DNA of 64,000 nt from Candidatus Burkholderia verschuerenii (lineage in GTDB: Bacteria; Pseudomonadota; Gammaproteobacteria; Burkholderiales; Burkholderiaceae), in assembly GCF_001189365.1 (NCBI RefSeq), contig NZ_LFJJ01000001.1:1-64000 (forward strand), read 5' to 3'. The position numbers were made by a program, and so were the translations under genes. Below, piece after piece: positions 7,951 to 16,617 of the stretch; positions within the stretch are counted from its first letter, which is position 1; every line of letters starts with the position of its first letter. The notes beneath the pieces were generated by a model, which made no database searches, was not told where the DNA came from, and worked only from the letters and a program-made list of their open reading frames with translations.

Positions 7951-9315
7951 TCAGACGTGATGATGTCCCGTCACGCGATCCCAGCCGTGACGAATCGCCG
8001 CCTTGAAGCGATCCCACGTATCCGCGCCCGTCGGATGCCGGCTTTCCCAGTCGCGGCGCATCTCGTATTCCATCTGATCGTCCCACGCGCGATTGCGGAA
8101 GCGATCGTCGTTGCCGAGCGTCGCGCCGTAGCGATACGCGCTCTGATAATCCTCGTACGGCTCGCCGGTCGTCGCATAGCGCGTGTCGTAGTCCGCGCGG
8201 AAGTCTTCCTCGTACTCCATATACTCGTTGGGCACGGTCTGCGGGCCGGTCGCCTGCGTACCTTCCGCCATTCTCATCGGCTCGGAAGATGCACTCATGC
8301 TCTGCGACTGCATCCCCGGCGTCTGACTCTGCATGCCCGGTGCCGCCTGATTCGGCTTGGCGGGTTCATCGAGCGGGCCGAGCGGATCGTTCACCGAACG
8401 CCATTCGTCGGCCATATCGGTGCGCACGCCGGGCAGCGTGCCGGCTTCCTGACGCGCACGGGCTTCGCGTTCGGTCATCCCTGTATTCGGCGCGAGCGCG
8501 TCGCGGCCGGCGAGGGCGTCGCGTTCCGATAACGAATCGCCGGCGAGTTCGCCGCGCGCCGTGGCGGGATTCACCGGCATGCCGGTCACCGGATCGCGTG
8601 CTTCGAGCGATGAGTCGGTGCGGCGCGCGCCTTCACGCGGCATCAAGGTATCGTCGGCGGGATCGCTAATGTAATCGCGCGACGACAGCGCCGCCGGATC
8701 GCGACGCGCGAGCGGATCGCCCAGCGGATCTTCGAGCGGATCGAGCAGCGGCTCGACGGCCGGATCGCCGACATCCGCGCGCGGATAGGCGCGGGCACGC
8801 GGCGTCATGCGCGCATCGTTGACCGGCTCGCGGCCCGGCACGGCGCTGCCGCGTCCGAGGCCCAGTTCGTCGAGCACCGAATGATCGCGCTCGTCTTCGA
8901 CCGGCGTCGCCGACTCGCGATGATCCAGCGCGCTCCAGCTCGCCGCACGCTCGTCGATATCGACTGCGCCCTGATCGGTGAGCGTCGCGCGCGCGATGTC
9001 GGCCTGCTCGACGCTCGGCGTATCGACGGCGACGAGCACTGCGCCGCGCCGCACGGCTTCCGAGTAATGCGCGACTTCCGGCGGCTGCTCGCGTCCGCCG
9101 AACAGCATGCTGAAGAAGCGCTCGATGTTCGCCAGAATCCCCGGCTCCTGATGCGTTTCCGCGTCGGGCATCGCGGACGGCACGGCGGCGTCGTCGCGCT
9201 TCGGATTCGCCTGCAAGTCGATGTCGGCGCGCGGAAATCCCGCGCTGATTAACGCCGAGCGCGTGTCTTCGGCCTGCGCGTAAGTATCGAAAACTCCGAT
9301 GACGGTGTGTCGCAT
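7951..9315 (-). CDS. Stress-type hypothetical protein with DP-rich repetitive middle
   Basis: A 454-residue cytoplasmic-type protein. Residues 1-110 begin MRHTVIGVFDTYAQAEDTRSAL, like the N-terminal domain of general stress proteins of the YflT type, in which a beta-alpha unit senses or shuffles between partners. The middle is acidic and low in complexity (repeats such as DPLEDPLGDPLARRDP, ERDALAGRDAL and PGMQSQ). The C-terminus is Tyr-, Asp- and Arg-rich (EYEEDFRADYDTRYATTG, YRYGATLGNDDRFRNR) and ends HGWDRVTGHHHV. I chose ATG 9313-9315 because a strong GGAGG site precedes it. Proteins of this C-terminal type are common in Burkholderia and presumed stress-related. Function unknown. Confidence 0.72.
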   Translation of the reverse strand: MRHTVIGVFDTYAQAEDTRSALISAGFPRADIDLQANPKRDDAAVPSAMPDAETHQEPGILANIERFFSMLFGGREQPPEVAHYSEAVRRGAVLVAVDTPSVEQADIARATLTDQGAVDIDERAASWSALDHRESATPVEDERDHSVLDELGLGRGSAVPGREPVNDARMTPRARAYPRADVGDPAVEPLLDPLEDPLGDPLARRDPAALSSRDYISDPADDTLMPREGARRTDSSLEARDPVTGMPVNPATARGELAGDSLSERDALAGRDALAPNTGMTEREARARQEAGTLPGVRTDMADEWRSVNDPLGPLDEPAKPNQAAPGMQSQTPGMQSQSMSASSEPMRMAEGTQATGPQTVPNEYMEYEEDFRADYDTRYATTGEPYEDYQSAYRYGATLGNDDRFRNRAWDDQMEYEMRRDWESRHPTGADTWDRFKAAIRHGWDRVTGHHHV

Positions 9316-9516
9316 GAAAGCCTCCTGCGATTGAGCGGGATGTCGGGATTCCGGCGGCGTTCGATGCGCGCCGCAAGTGTGGAGCATCACGCAACGAGCG
9401 TGCCGGGGTCCGGGCGTGGATGCGATCGGCACGCGGATTCACAGAAGGCGAACGGAGAACAAAGCCGCTTTTTACAAAGCGGGTACAAAAGTCCGGCGCG
9501 AAGGTCCGGCGCGCGC

Positions 9517-11784
9517 TCAGCCGTCGAGCGGACGGGCGGCGGCCTTCGTGGGGCCGCTCGCGATGCCTTCGCGAATGGAGCGCAGCAGCGAGTCGAGCAG
9601 CGCGATATCGAACGGCTTGGACAGCACGCGGGCATCGACGTGGCGCGCGCGATCGAGTTCTTCCGCGTAACCGGTGACGAGAATCGCCGGAATGCACGGC
9701 TCGAAGCGCTCGAGGAATTCGGCCAGATCGATGCCGTTCAAACGCCCCGGCATATGGATGTCGGACAGCACGACATCGAAGGGAAAGCCGCCCGGCTCGT
9801 TTCGCCATGCCGCGCGCGCCTCTTCCAGCGCCGCGACGGCGGTGTCCGCGTTGAAGACGTAAGTGACGTGATGGCCCATCATCGCGAGCAAGACTTCGGT
9901 GCCGGCGGCGACTTCCTCGTTGTCTTCGACGAGCAGCACGCGCAAGCCCGACACTTCCTTCTTCTGCGCGCTGACCGGCGCGTCCTCGACGACCTTGCCC
10001 GTCTGCGCGGCGGCCGCGCGCGGCAGATACAGCCGCACCGCCGTGCCCGCGCCGATCGCGCTGTCGATGGTGGCGAGACCGCCCGCGCGCTCGCAGAACG
10101 CGAACACTTGCGGCAGGCCGAGACCGGTGCCCATGCCCTTCGGCTTGGTCGTAAACAGCGGCTCGAAGGCGTGGCCGAGCACGTCGGGACTCATGCCGAA
10201 ACCGGTGTCTTCCAGCGAGAGCTGCACGAAATCGCTGGTGATCGGAAAGCCGTCTTCATGACGGAAGCGCACGTTGTCCGCGCGCACGGTGAAGGTGCCG
10301 CCGTTGGGCATCGCGTCGCGCGCGTTGACGGCGAGATTGATCAGCGCGAGTTCGAGTTCGGCGGGATCGACGCGGATCGCCCAGACGTCCGGCGTCACCG
10401 CGACGTTCAGCGCCACCTTCGCGCCGAGCGACGCCCGCAGCAGTTCGCGCCCCGCCGGCACCCATTTGCCGATCGCGATGGTCTCCGTGCGCAGCGGCTG
10501 CTTGCGCGCGACGCCGAGCAACTGGCGCGTCAGCGACTGGCCGCTCTTGAGCGCGCGTTCCATCGCGGTGAGTTCGCGATCGAGCCCGGGCGCGCCGCGC
10601 CGCCGCGCGATCTGCACATTGATGGAGACGATTATCAGCAGATTGTTGAAGTCGTGCGCGACACTGCCGACCAGATTGACGAGCGCCTCCATCTTGCGCG
10701 CCTGCCGGTATGCCGATTCGATCGAGCGGCGCATCGACGCTTCGGCCTGCCAGCGCTCCCACGCTTCCTTTTCGGTGCGCAGCCGACGCAGCGACTGGAA
10801 GATCACGCCCCACAGCACGACGCACGGCGCGAAGATCGACAGCGCCAGCACGCTCAGATGCTTCCACCAGTCGGACCAGATCGTATCGATCGGATAGCCG
10901 CTCGATACATACACCGGATAATTTCCGACGCGCCGGAACGCGACGATCTTCAGTTGCTGATCGAGGCCTGAGACCATCTGCAGCACGCCCGCGCGCGCGC
11001 CGGTGCGGATCGCGGCGCGCAACGGCGAGTCGCTCGCCAGCGACATGCGATCGGGCGGACGCGGCGGATACCACGCCAGCACTTCGCCGTCGGTGCGCGT
11101 GAGGCCGAGTGACACGCTCGGCGCATCGCCGATCAGCTCGGGATAGAACGCGTTGAAATACGACGGCCGCAGCGCGATCGACACGATGCCGTCGAACTTG
11201 CCGTTCGGTCCGCGCCGCGCCACCGCCGTGTTGAAGACCTGCTCGCCCGCGACCTTGCCCATCATCACGCGCGACACCTGCTCGATGGTGCGCGCGTTGC
11301 GCAGACCGCTGAAGTCCTCGCGCGTGGCGATGGTGATATCCGCGCGGCTGGTCGCGAGCAGCTTGCCGTCCGGCCCGAACACCGAAGCCGCCGACACCTG
11401 CTGATAGCTGCCGCTCATCGCCTTCAATCGCTGATGGATCGACGCGCCCTGACGGCGGATGCCTTCGGCGTCGAGCCCGTCGAGCAGATCGACGATGCGT
11501 TCGTTCAGCGTCACGTTGAGATCGAACACCTTGAGCGCGTGCTCTTCGGCGACCCGCGCGTTACGCGCGACGGCGTTGCCCGCGTCGGTTTCGCGGGCGC
11601 GGAAATCGGTAAAGGCGGTAAGCGCGACGTAGACGCAAGGCAACACGATGGCCGCAACCAGCAGCGCATACAGCGTCATGCGCTGCGCGGCGAAGTTGCG
11701 TTCGGGCACCACCGGAAACGGCGGTTCCTCTTGCCACTGTTCCGTGGCTTGCTCGGCGTCGGACTCCTCGCGTGGCGGCGTCAT
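9517..11784 (-). CDS. Hybrid sensor histidine kinase with Cache-type sensor and C-terminal receiver
   Basis: About 755 residues when started at the ATG of 11782-11784 (MTPPREE). Order of parts: first membrane segment (LYALLVAAIVLPCVYVALTAF), a large periplasmic Cache-like domain (includes GKFDGIVSIALRPSYF and the PPRPPDRMSLASDSPL stretch), a second membrane segment, a kinase core with the unusual H-box VGSVAHDFNNLLIIVSINVQ, an ATP-binding domain (NLAVNARDAMPNGG, GFGMSPDVLGHAFEPLFTTKP, GTGLGLPQV), and a receiver domain (LLVEDNEEVAAG ... VVLSDIHMPG ... SKPFD). The H-D-F-N-N form marks a family of membrane-bound hybrid kinases. The gene stands alone; the partner regulator is unknown, though the receiver-CheC-GGDEF operon lies divergently 500 bases away. 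Confidence 0.88.
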   Translation of the reverse strand: MTPPREESDAEQATEQWQEEPPFPVVPERNFAAQRMTLYALLVAAIVLPCVYVALTAFTDFRARETDAGNAVARNARVAEEHALKVFDLNVTLNERIVDLLDGLDAEGIRRQGASIHQRLKAMSGSYQQVSAASVFGPDGKLLATSRADITIATREDFSGLRNARTIEQVSRVMMGKVAGEQVFNTAVARRGPNGKFDGIVSIALRPSYFNAFYPELIGDAPSVSLGLTRTDGEVLAWYPPRPPDRMSLASDSPLRAAIRTGARAGVLQMVSGLDQQLKIVAFRRVGNYPVYVSSGYPIDTIWSDWWKHLSVLALSIFAPCVVLWGVIFQSLRRLRTEKEAWERWQAEASMRRSIESAYRQARKMEALVNLVGSVAHDFNNLLIIVSINVQIARRRGAPGLDRELTAMERALKSGQSLTRQLLGVARKQPLRTETIAIGKWVPAGRELLRASLGAKVALNVAVTPDVWAIRVDPAELELALINLAVNARDAMPNGGTFTVRADNVRFRHEDGFPITSDFVQLSLEDTGFGMSPDVLGHAFEPLFTTKPKGMGTGLGLPQVFAFCERAGGLATIDSAIGAGTAVRLYLPRAAAAQTGKVVEDAPVSAQKKEVSGLRVLLVEDNEEVAAGTEVLLAMMGHHVTYVFNADTAVAALEEARAAWRNEPGGFPFDVVLSDIHMPGRLNGIDLAEFLERFEPCIPAILVTGYAEELDRARHVDARVLSKPFDIALLDSLLRSIREGIASGPTKAAARPLDG

Positions 11785-12301
11785 TTTTGGCGGAGATTGG
11801 CAGCTTTTACTCGTGCGCGGACATGAAAGGACGCTGTGAGCCCCGTGCGACCGTTCTTCCGCAGTGTAACCACGACTAGCATGCACGAACGATGCCAGTT
11901 TGCGTGTCCGGAACGGGCGAGTATAGCGTGAAATCGGGTCAGTTCATCATACGCGGCGAACTTAGCGAGAGATTCAAAAGCGCAAACGTACACAAAAGTG
12001 AGAAAGGTATGACAAATGCGCCTGATGAGGCGGATTTACCAATATGGTGCATCCACCGGCGCATTCGATTCGATGTCGGCCTTCTGTCGAGTTGCTTTGA
12101 CATTCTGTTGCACCGACAATGCGTCTTGTCCGATGTTTATGCTCACGCGCAGCGTTTCGCCCGGAGAAATGCCGCGTGAAATCGTGCGCTGGTCCGTAAA
12201 GATCGCCGGAGCGGTGTCGTAAACATGCCCGAGAGCGTCCTGTGCGGTCTCATCCGAAGCTACAAGCCCCGAACTAGAACCGCTTACCGATTCTGCCGAC
12301 C
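11785..12301. other. Gene-free divergent region
   Basis: About 515 bases between two divergent signalling units. Only short, unconvincing open frames occur. It should hold the promoters of both units, but I could not assign boxes with confidence. Composition is lower in GC than the flanking genes, as usual for a promoter region. Confidence 0.4.
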
Positions 12302-12670
12302 ATGCCGTTGCCGATTGTCATAGCCGATGATTCCCTGCTCGCCCGCAAGGTGCTGACGCGCTCGCTGCCCGAGGACTGGGACGTCGACATTTCCTATGCG
12401 ACCAACGGACGCGAGGCGCTGGAGTTGTATCGCGCGGGCCGCGCTTCCGTGATGTTTCTCGACCTGACGATGCCCGACATGACCGGCTATCAGGTGCTGG
12501 ACGCGCTGCAGCACGAAGATCTCAACGTGTTCGTGATCGTCGTATCCGCCGATGTGCAGCCGATGGCCAAGGAACGCGTGCGCTCGCTCGGCGCGATCGC
12601 GTTTCTGGAGAAGCCGGTGACGCCCGATGCATTGCGGCCCGTTTTGAAGGAGTACGGACTTCATGGCTGA
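12302..12670 (+). CDS. Single-domain response regulator (CheY-like)
   Basis: The 122-residue protein is one receiver domain: acidic pair in IVIADDSLLARKVL, phospho-acceptor Asp54 in FLDLTMPDMTGYQ, the conserved Ser in VIVVSAD and the Lys in FLEKPVTPD. There is no output domain, so it acts by protein contact. It is the first gene of an operon; its last codons overlap the start of the CheC-like gene by 8 bases, implying translational coupling. Confidence 0.92.
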   Translation: MPLPIVIADDSLLARKVLTRSLPEDWDVDISYATNGREALELYRAGRASVMFLDLTMPDMTGYQVLDALQHEDLNVFVIVVSADVQPMAKERVRSLGAIAFLEKPVTPDALRPVLKEYGLHG

Positions 12671-13295
12671 TCAGTCGATTCAGGCTTTCAACGAAGACCA
12701 GCGCGACGCCCTCCAGGAAGTCGCCAACATGGCGATGGGCCAGGCCGCGACGCGCCTGTCGAAGCTGCTGGGCACGTTCATCGAACTGTCGGTGCCGCGC
12801 GTGCGCGTGGTCGACGTGTCGGAGGCATCGGGCGCGCTCGCCGAAATGACCGGCATCACCGATACCGTGACGGCCGTGCGCCAGGGCTTCCGCTCGGACA
12901 TCAAGGGCGAGGCGATCGTGCTGTGCAAGAGCGGCAGCGTCGATTAGCTGTGCGCGCTCGTCGACGATCCGTAAACCAAGTCGAGCTACGAAACCACGAC
13001 CCGCGCCAAACTGATTTTCGACGTGGCGACCGTGCTGATGGGCGCGTGCGTGTCGTGCATTTTCGACAACCTCGGCCGCGCGCCGATTTTCTCGCCGCCG
13101 GGCATGCTCGGACAGGATTTGTCGCTGGACGACGTGTTCCAGCCCGGCATGCTGGCGTGGAAAACCGCGCTGCTGCTCGAAGTGAATTTCGCGCTGGAAG
13201 ATCACAGCTTCCGCGCGCATCTGGTGATGCTGATGGCCGAAGATGCGATTTCGCATCTGAATCAGGCGCTCGACGCACTCCTGTCGAGCCTCTGA
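12663..13295 (+). pseudogene. CheC/CheX-like phosphatase gene with two in-frame stops
   Basis: The first 94 codons encode a CheC-type start (EDQRDALQEVANMAMGQAATRLSKL, the helix with the conserved E..N that carries phosphatase catalysis). TAG at 12945-12947 and TAA at 12972-12974 then interrupt the frame, yet the same frame continues without any shift through SSYETTTRAKLIFDVATVLMGACV and SFRAHLVMLMAEDAI to TGA 13293-13295. Read through, it is a 210-residue CheC-like protein with the second E..N-type helix changed. CheC proteins dephosphorylate CheY-like receivers, which fits its place between a receiver and a GGDEF gene. Both stops lie within 30 bases. Confidence 0.82.
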
Positions 13296-13302
13296 GCGAC
13301 GC

Positions 13303-14244
13303 ATGGAACAACTGCGGCAGGTGCTGAGCGAGCTGGTGATCGAACGGGTGGGGTTCGGCATTTTCGTGCTCGACCGCGACCTGAACGTGCTGATGTGGAA
13401 CCGCTTCATGGCGGACCACAGCGGCAAGCCGGCCGAACAGGTGATCGGCCGCTCGATCTTCGCCAGTTTTCCGGAACTGCCGCGCGTGTGGTTTACGCGC
13501 AAGGTCGAAAGCGTGTTCCAGCTCGGCAGCTTCGCGTTCAGTTCGTGGGAACAGCGGCCGTATCTCTTCAAGTTCGACCATGACCGGCCGATCACCGGCG
13601 GCGTCGACTACATGCAGCAGGACTGCACCTTCATGCCGGTCACGCACGAGCGCGACGTCGGTGCGGTCTGCGTGACCATTTCCGATGTCACCCACGCCAG
13701 CATGATGCAGCGCGCCCGCGACGAAGCCGTCGCCAAGCTGCAGGAATTCGCCGATCGCGACGGGCTGACGGGCATCGCCAACCGGCGTTATTTCGATCAC
13801 CGGCTGGGCGACCAATTTTCGCGCTGGCAGCGCTACGGCGGCGAACTGTCGATGCTGCTGTTCGACCTCGACCATTTCAAACGCATCAACGATCAGCTCG
13901 CCCATCTCGTCGGCGATACCGTGTTGCGCGTGATGGCCGAACGCGTCGCCCGGACCGTGCGCGTGCAGGACGTGTTCGGACGCTTCGGCGGCGAGGAGTT
14001 CGCGCTGCTGCTGCCGTGCACGCCCTTCGACGACGCGATGGTCGTCGCCGAGAAAGTGCGCTGCGTGATCGGCGAAACGCCGATCGACGTGAAGGGCGCG
14101 CGCGTGCCGGTCACGGCGAGCGTCGGCGTGGCGACGGCGCGGCGCGACGTCACCTCGTCATACGAGGCGCTCATCAATGAATCCGATGCGGCGTTGTATA
14201 CCGCCAAGCGAGAAGGGCGCAACCGGACGGTCGGCTTCGCCTGA
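13303..14244 (+). CDS. PAS-GGDEF diguanylate cyclase
   Basis: A 313-residue soluble protein. The N-terminus (VLSELVIERVGFGIFVLDRDLNVLMWN) is a PAS sensor domain. The C-terminal half is a GGDEF domain: FADRDGLTGIANRRYFDHRL, FDLDHFKRINDQ and active-site GGEEF at residues 229-233. An RVQD at 220-223, five residues before it, matches the RxxD inhibitory site, so product feedback is likely. The enzyme makes cyclic di-GMP from two GTP. It starts 7 bases after the CheC-like gene and belongs to the same operon. Confidence 0.93.
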   Translation: MEQLRQVLSELVIERVGFGIFVLDRDLNVLMWNRFMADHSGKPAEQVIGRSIFASFPELPRVWFTRKVESVFQLGSFAFSSWEQRPYLFKFDHDRPITGGVDYMQQDCTFMPVTHERDVGAVCVTISDVTHASMMQRARDEAVAKLQEFADRDGLTGIANRRYFDHRLGDQFSRWQRYGGELSMLLFDLDHFKRINDQLAHLVGDTVLRVMAERVARTVRVQDVFGRFGGEEFALLLPCTPFDDAMVVAEKVRCVIGETPIDVKGARVPVTASVGVATARRDVTSSYEALINESDAALYTAKREGRNRTVGFA

Positions 14245-14305
14245 GGCCCGCGCCGAAGCCTTCGCGCAGGCGACACGCGCGGGGCACCGTAACGGGGCGC
14301 AAATT

Positions 14306-14348
14306 GGTATACTTTGAGTCGCTTCCGGCCGAGTCATCGCCGGAAGCG
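14306..14348 (+). promoter_or_regulatory. Candidate promoter and leader hairpin of the hpnD operon
   Basis: TTGGTATACT gives an extended -10 (TG-G-TATACT, 14305-14313). A perfect 10-base inverted repeat follows at once: CGCTTCCGGC (14320-14329) and GCCGGAAGCG (14339-14348), so an RNA made from this promoter would begin with a hairpin. No T-run follows, so it is not an ordinary terminator. Confidence 0.5.
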
Positions 14349-14485
14349 CGCCGTTCTTCCCGCGTTCGAACCCCCGTGCATCACGCAAGCGCCAGGTCAT
14401 TCCGCGCGCATCCGGGTCTCGTCGCCGCCGGCGTCGTCTCTCAATGCGCCCGCCAGTCGCCGGGGGCGCCACCGCGGAGTCCGCC

Positions 14486-15337
14486 TTGGCCGTTTCCAAT
14501 ATCATCGCTGACGAAGAATCTTCCACCGATGCCGCGAAGGCATCGTCGGGGAGCTCGTTTTATCTCGCGATGCGCATCCTCCCGGCCGCGCAGCGCGACG
14601 CGATGTACCAGATCTACGCGTTTTGCCGCGCTGTCGACGATATCGCCGACAAAGGCACGCTGCCGCGCCGCGAACGCGCCGTCGCGCTCGATCGCTGGCG
14701 CGACGACATCGACGCGTGCTACGCCGGCACGCCGAAAAAATCGCTCGAGGCGCTGACGCGCCATATCCAGTCGTTCCACCTGTCGCACGACGATTTCCAG
14801 GCCGTGATCGACGGCATGGCGATGGACGCCGCATGCGATATTGTCGCGCCGGACGAAGCCACGCTCGACCTGTATTGCGACCGCGTCGCGAGCGCCGTGG
14901 GCCGTCTGTCGGTGAGAATCTTCGGGATGCACGAGGACGCCGGACGCCGGCTGGCGCACCATCTCGGCCGCGCGCTGCAACTGACCAACATCCTGCGCGA
15001 TATCGACGAAGACGCCGGCATCGGCCGCGTCTACCTGCCGCGCGAACTGCTGGCGCGCGAAGGCATTTCGACCAGCGATCCGGCCAGCATCGTCGGCGAC
15101 GCGCGGCTGCCGCGCGTGTGCGCCGTGCTCGCCGAACGCGCCAAGGGACATTACGCACAGTCCGACGCGATCATGGCGGCGTCGCCCCGATCGCAGGTGC
15201 GCGCGCCGCGCATCATGTCGGCCGCGTATCGCACGGTGCTCGACGCCAATCTCAAGCGCGGCTTCGACCTGCCGCGCGAGCGCGTGCGCACGCCGCGTTC
15301 GCGCCTGTTGTGGATCGTGGCGCGCAATCTGATCTGA
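14486..15337 (+). CDS. hpnD: Presqualene diphosphate synthase HpnD
   Basis: A trans-isoprenyl synthase of about 283 residues. The two Asp-rich motifs are visible: FCRAVDDIADK near the N-terminus and LTNILRDIDEDAGIGRVYLPREL in the middle. HpnD joins two farnesyl diphosphates to presqualene diphosphate, the first committed step to hopanoids. I place the start at TTG 14486 (AVSNIIADEESS) but ATG 14444 is also in frame. Stop TGA 15335-15337 overlaps the hpnE ATG by one base. HpnC, the enzyme for the next step, is not in the window. Confidence 0.9.
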   Translation: MAVSNIIADEESSTDAAKASSGSSFYLAMRILPAAQRDAMYQIYAFCRAVDDIADKGTLPRRERAVALDRWRDDIDACYAGTPKKSLEALTRHIQSFHLSHDDFQAVIDGMAMDAACDIVAPDEATLDLYCDRVASAVGRLSVRIFGMHEDAGRRLAHHLGRALQLTNILRDIDEDAGIGRVYLPRELLAREGISTSDPASIVGDARLPRVCAVLAERAKGHYAQSDAIMAASPRSQVRAPRIMSAAYRTVLDANLKRGFDLPRERVRTPRSRLLWIVARNLI

Positions 15338-16617
15338 TGCCGCGGCTGGTTCACGTCGTCGGCGCCGGTCTTGCCGGACTCGCGGCAGCGGTGCAGGCGC
15401 AGCGGCGCGGCGCGCGCGTCGTGCTGCACGAAGCCGCATCGCACGCGGGCGGACGCTGCCGTTCCTATTTCGATACGAAGCTCGGGCTCACCGTCGACAA
15501 CGGCAATCATCTGCTGCTGTCGGGCAATCAATCGGCGATCGCGTATCTCCGTGCGATCGGCGCGACCGATACGCTCGAAGGTCCCGCGCAGGCCGAGTAT
15601 CCGTTCTTCGATCTGGCGAGCGGTCAGGAATGGGCGATCCGCATGTCGAACGGCCGTCTGCCGCGCTGGATTTTCGATGCAGACGCGCGCGTGCCGAACT
15701 CGCAGCCCGCCGACTATCTCGCCTTGCTGCCGGTGCTGTTCGCCAAGCCGGGCCGCACCGTCGATGAAACCGTGCGCAAAAAAGGCCGCGTGTGGGATCT
15801 GCTGATCCGTCCGCTGCTGCGCACGATGCTCAACGCCGATCCGTCCGAGGCAAGCGCGACCGTCGCCGGGCAATTGCTGCGCGAAACGCTGGCGGCGGGC
15901 GGGCAGGCGTGCCGTCCGCTGATCGCGAAGAGCGGGCTGTCGAATGCCTTCATCGAACCGGCGCTGCGGCATCTGCAGTACGGCGGCGCGGAAATTCGGC
16001 TCGGCGCGCGCGTCGCGGGCATCGGCGTTTCGGGCACGGATTCGAAGGAGCGTGTAAGCTCGCTCGCGTTCGACGATTCGACGGACTCGCTTGTGATCGC
16101 GCCCGGCGACGGCGTTGTGCTCGCGGTGCCGCCGGACGTCGCGCGCAGGCTGGTGCCGGACATCGCCGCGCCGGATACGTATCGCGCAATCGTTACCGTG
16201 CACTTCGCCGTCGATGCGCCGATGGGCGCCGCGCCGCTGACGTGCTTCGTCAACGGCACGTCGGACTGGCTGTTCGCGCGCGACGACCGGCTCTCGGTGA
16301 CGCTGGCAAGCGCCGACCGGCTGCTCGCCACGCCGCACGACGAGCTCGCGCGCACCGCCTGGCGCAAAGTCGCGAAAGCCATGCGGCTGCCGCCGGAGCC
16401 TGCGCCGCCCTGGCAGGTCGTCGTCGACGAACACGCGACTTTTGCCGCGATACCCTCGCAGGAAGGACTGCGCGCGGGGACGCGCACGCGCTGGAACAAT
16501 TTCACGCTCGCGGGCGACTGGACGGCCACCGGCCTGCCCGCGACGATCGAAGGCGCTATCCGCTCGGGCCAGAAGGCCGCGGATACGCTGATGAACCCAT
16601 CGATGGAAAGCAGATGA
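15337..16617 (+). CDS. hpnE: Hydroxysqualene dehydroxylase HpnE (FAD-dependent)
   Basis: The 426-residue protein opens with a dinucleotide-binding fold, VVGAGLAGLAAAVQAQRRGARVVLHEA, and ends with the FAD-binding signature of the amine-oxidase/phytoene-desaturase family (LAGDWTATGLPATIEGAIRSG). HpnE reduces hydroxysqualene to squalene. ATG overlaps the hpnD stop (TGATG) and its own stop overlaps the cyclase start (ATGA), so the three genes are translationally coupled. Confidence 0.92.
   Translation: MPRLVHVVGAGLAGLAAAVQAQRRGARVVLHEAASHAGGRCRSYFDTKLGLTVDNGNHLLLSGNQSAIAYLRAIGATDTLEGPAQAEYPFFDLASGQEWAIRMSNGRLPRWIFDADARVPNSQPADYLALLPVLFAKPGRTVDETVRKKGRVWDLLIRPLLRTMLNADPSEASATVAGQLLRETLAAGGQACRPLIAKSGLSNAFIEPALRHLQYGGAEIRLGARVAGIGVSGTDSKERVSSLAFDDSTDSLVIAPGDGVVLAVPPDVARRLVPDIAAPDTYRAIVTVHFAVDAPMGAAPLTCFVNGTSDWLFARDDRLSVTLASADRLLATPHDELARTAWRKVAKAMRLPPEPAPPWQVVVDEHATFAAIPSQEGLRAGTRTRWNNFTLAGDWTATGLPATIEGAIRSGQKAADTLMNPSMESR

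Noticed and set aside
9420-11102. Several open frames on the plus strand across the hybrid kinase
   Set aside because: Arg/Ala-rich shadows with no domain pattern; the minus strand has the full kinase.
12945-12974. Possible recoding of TAG/TAA as pyrrolysine or selenocysteine in the cheC-like gene
   Set aside because: TAA is not recoded that way, no recoding element or machinery is visible, and two different stops so close fit mutation or error better.
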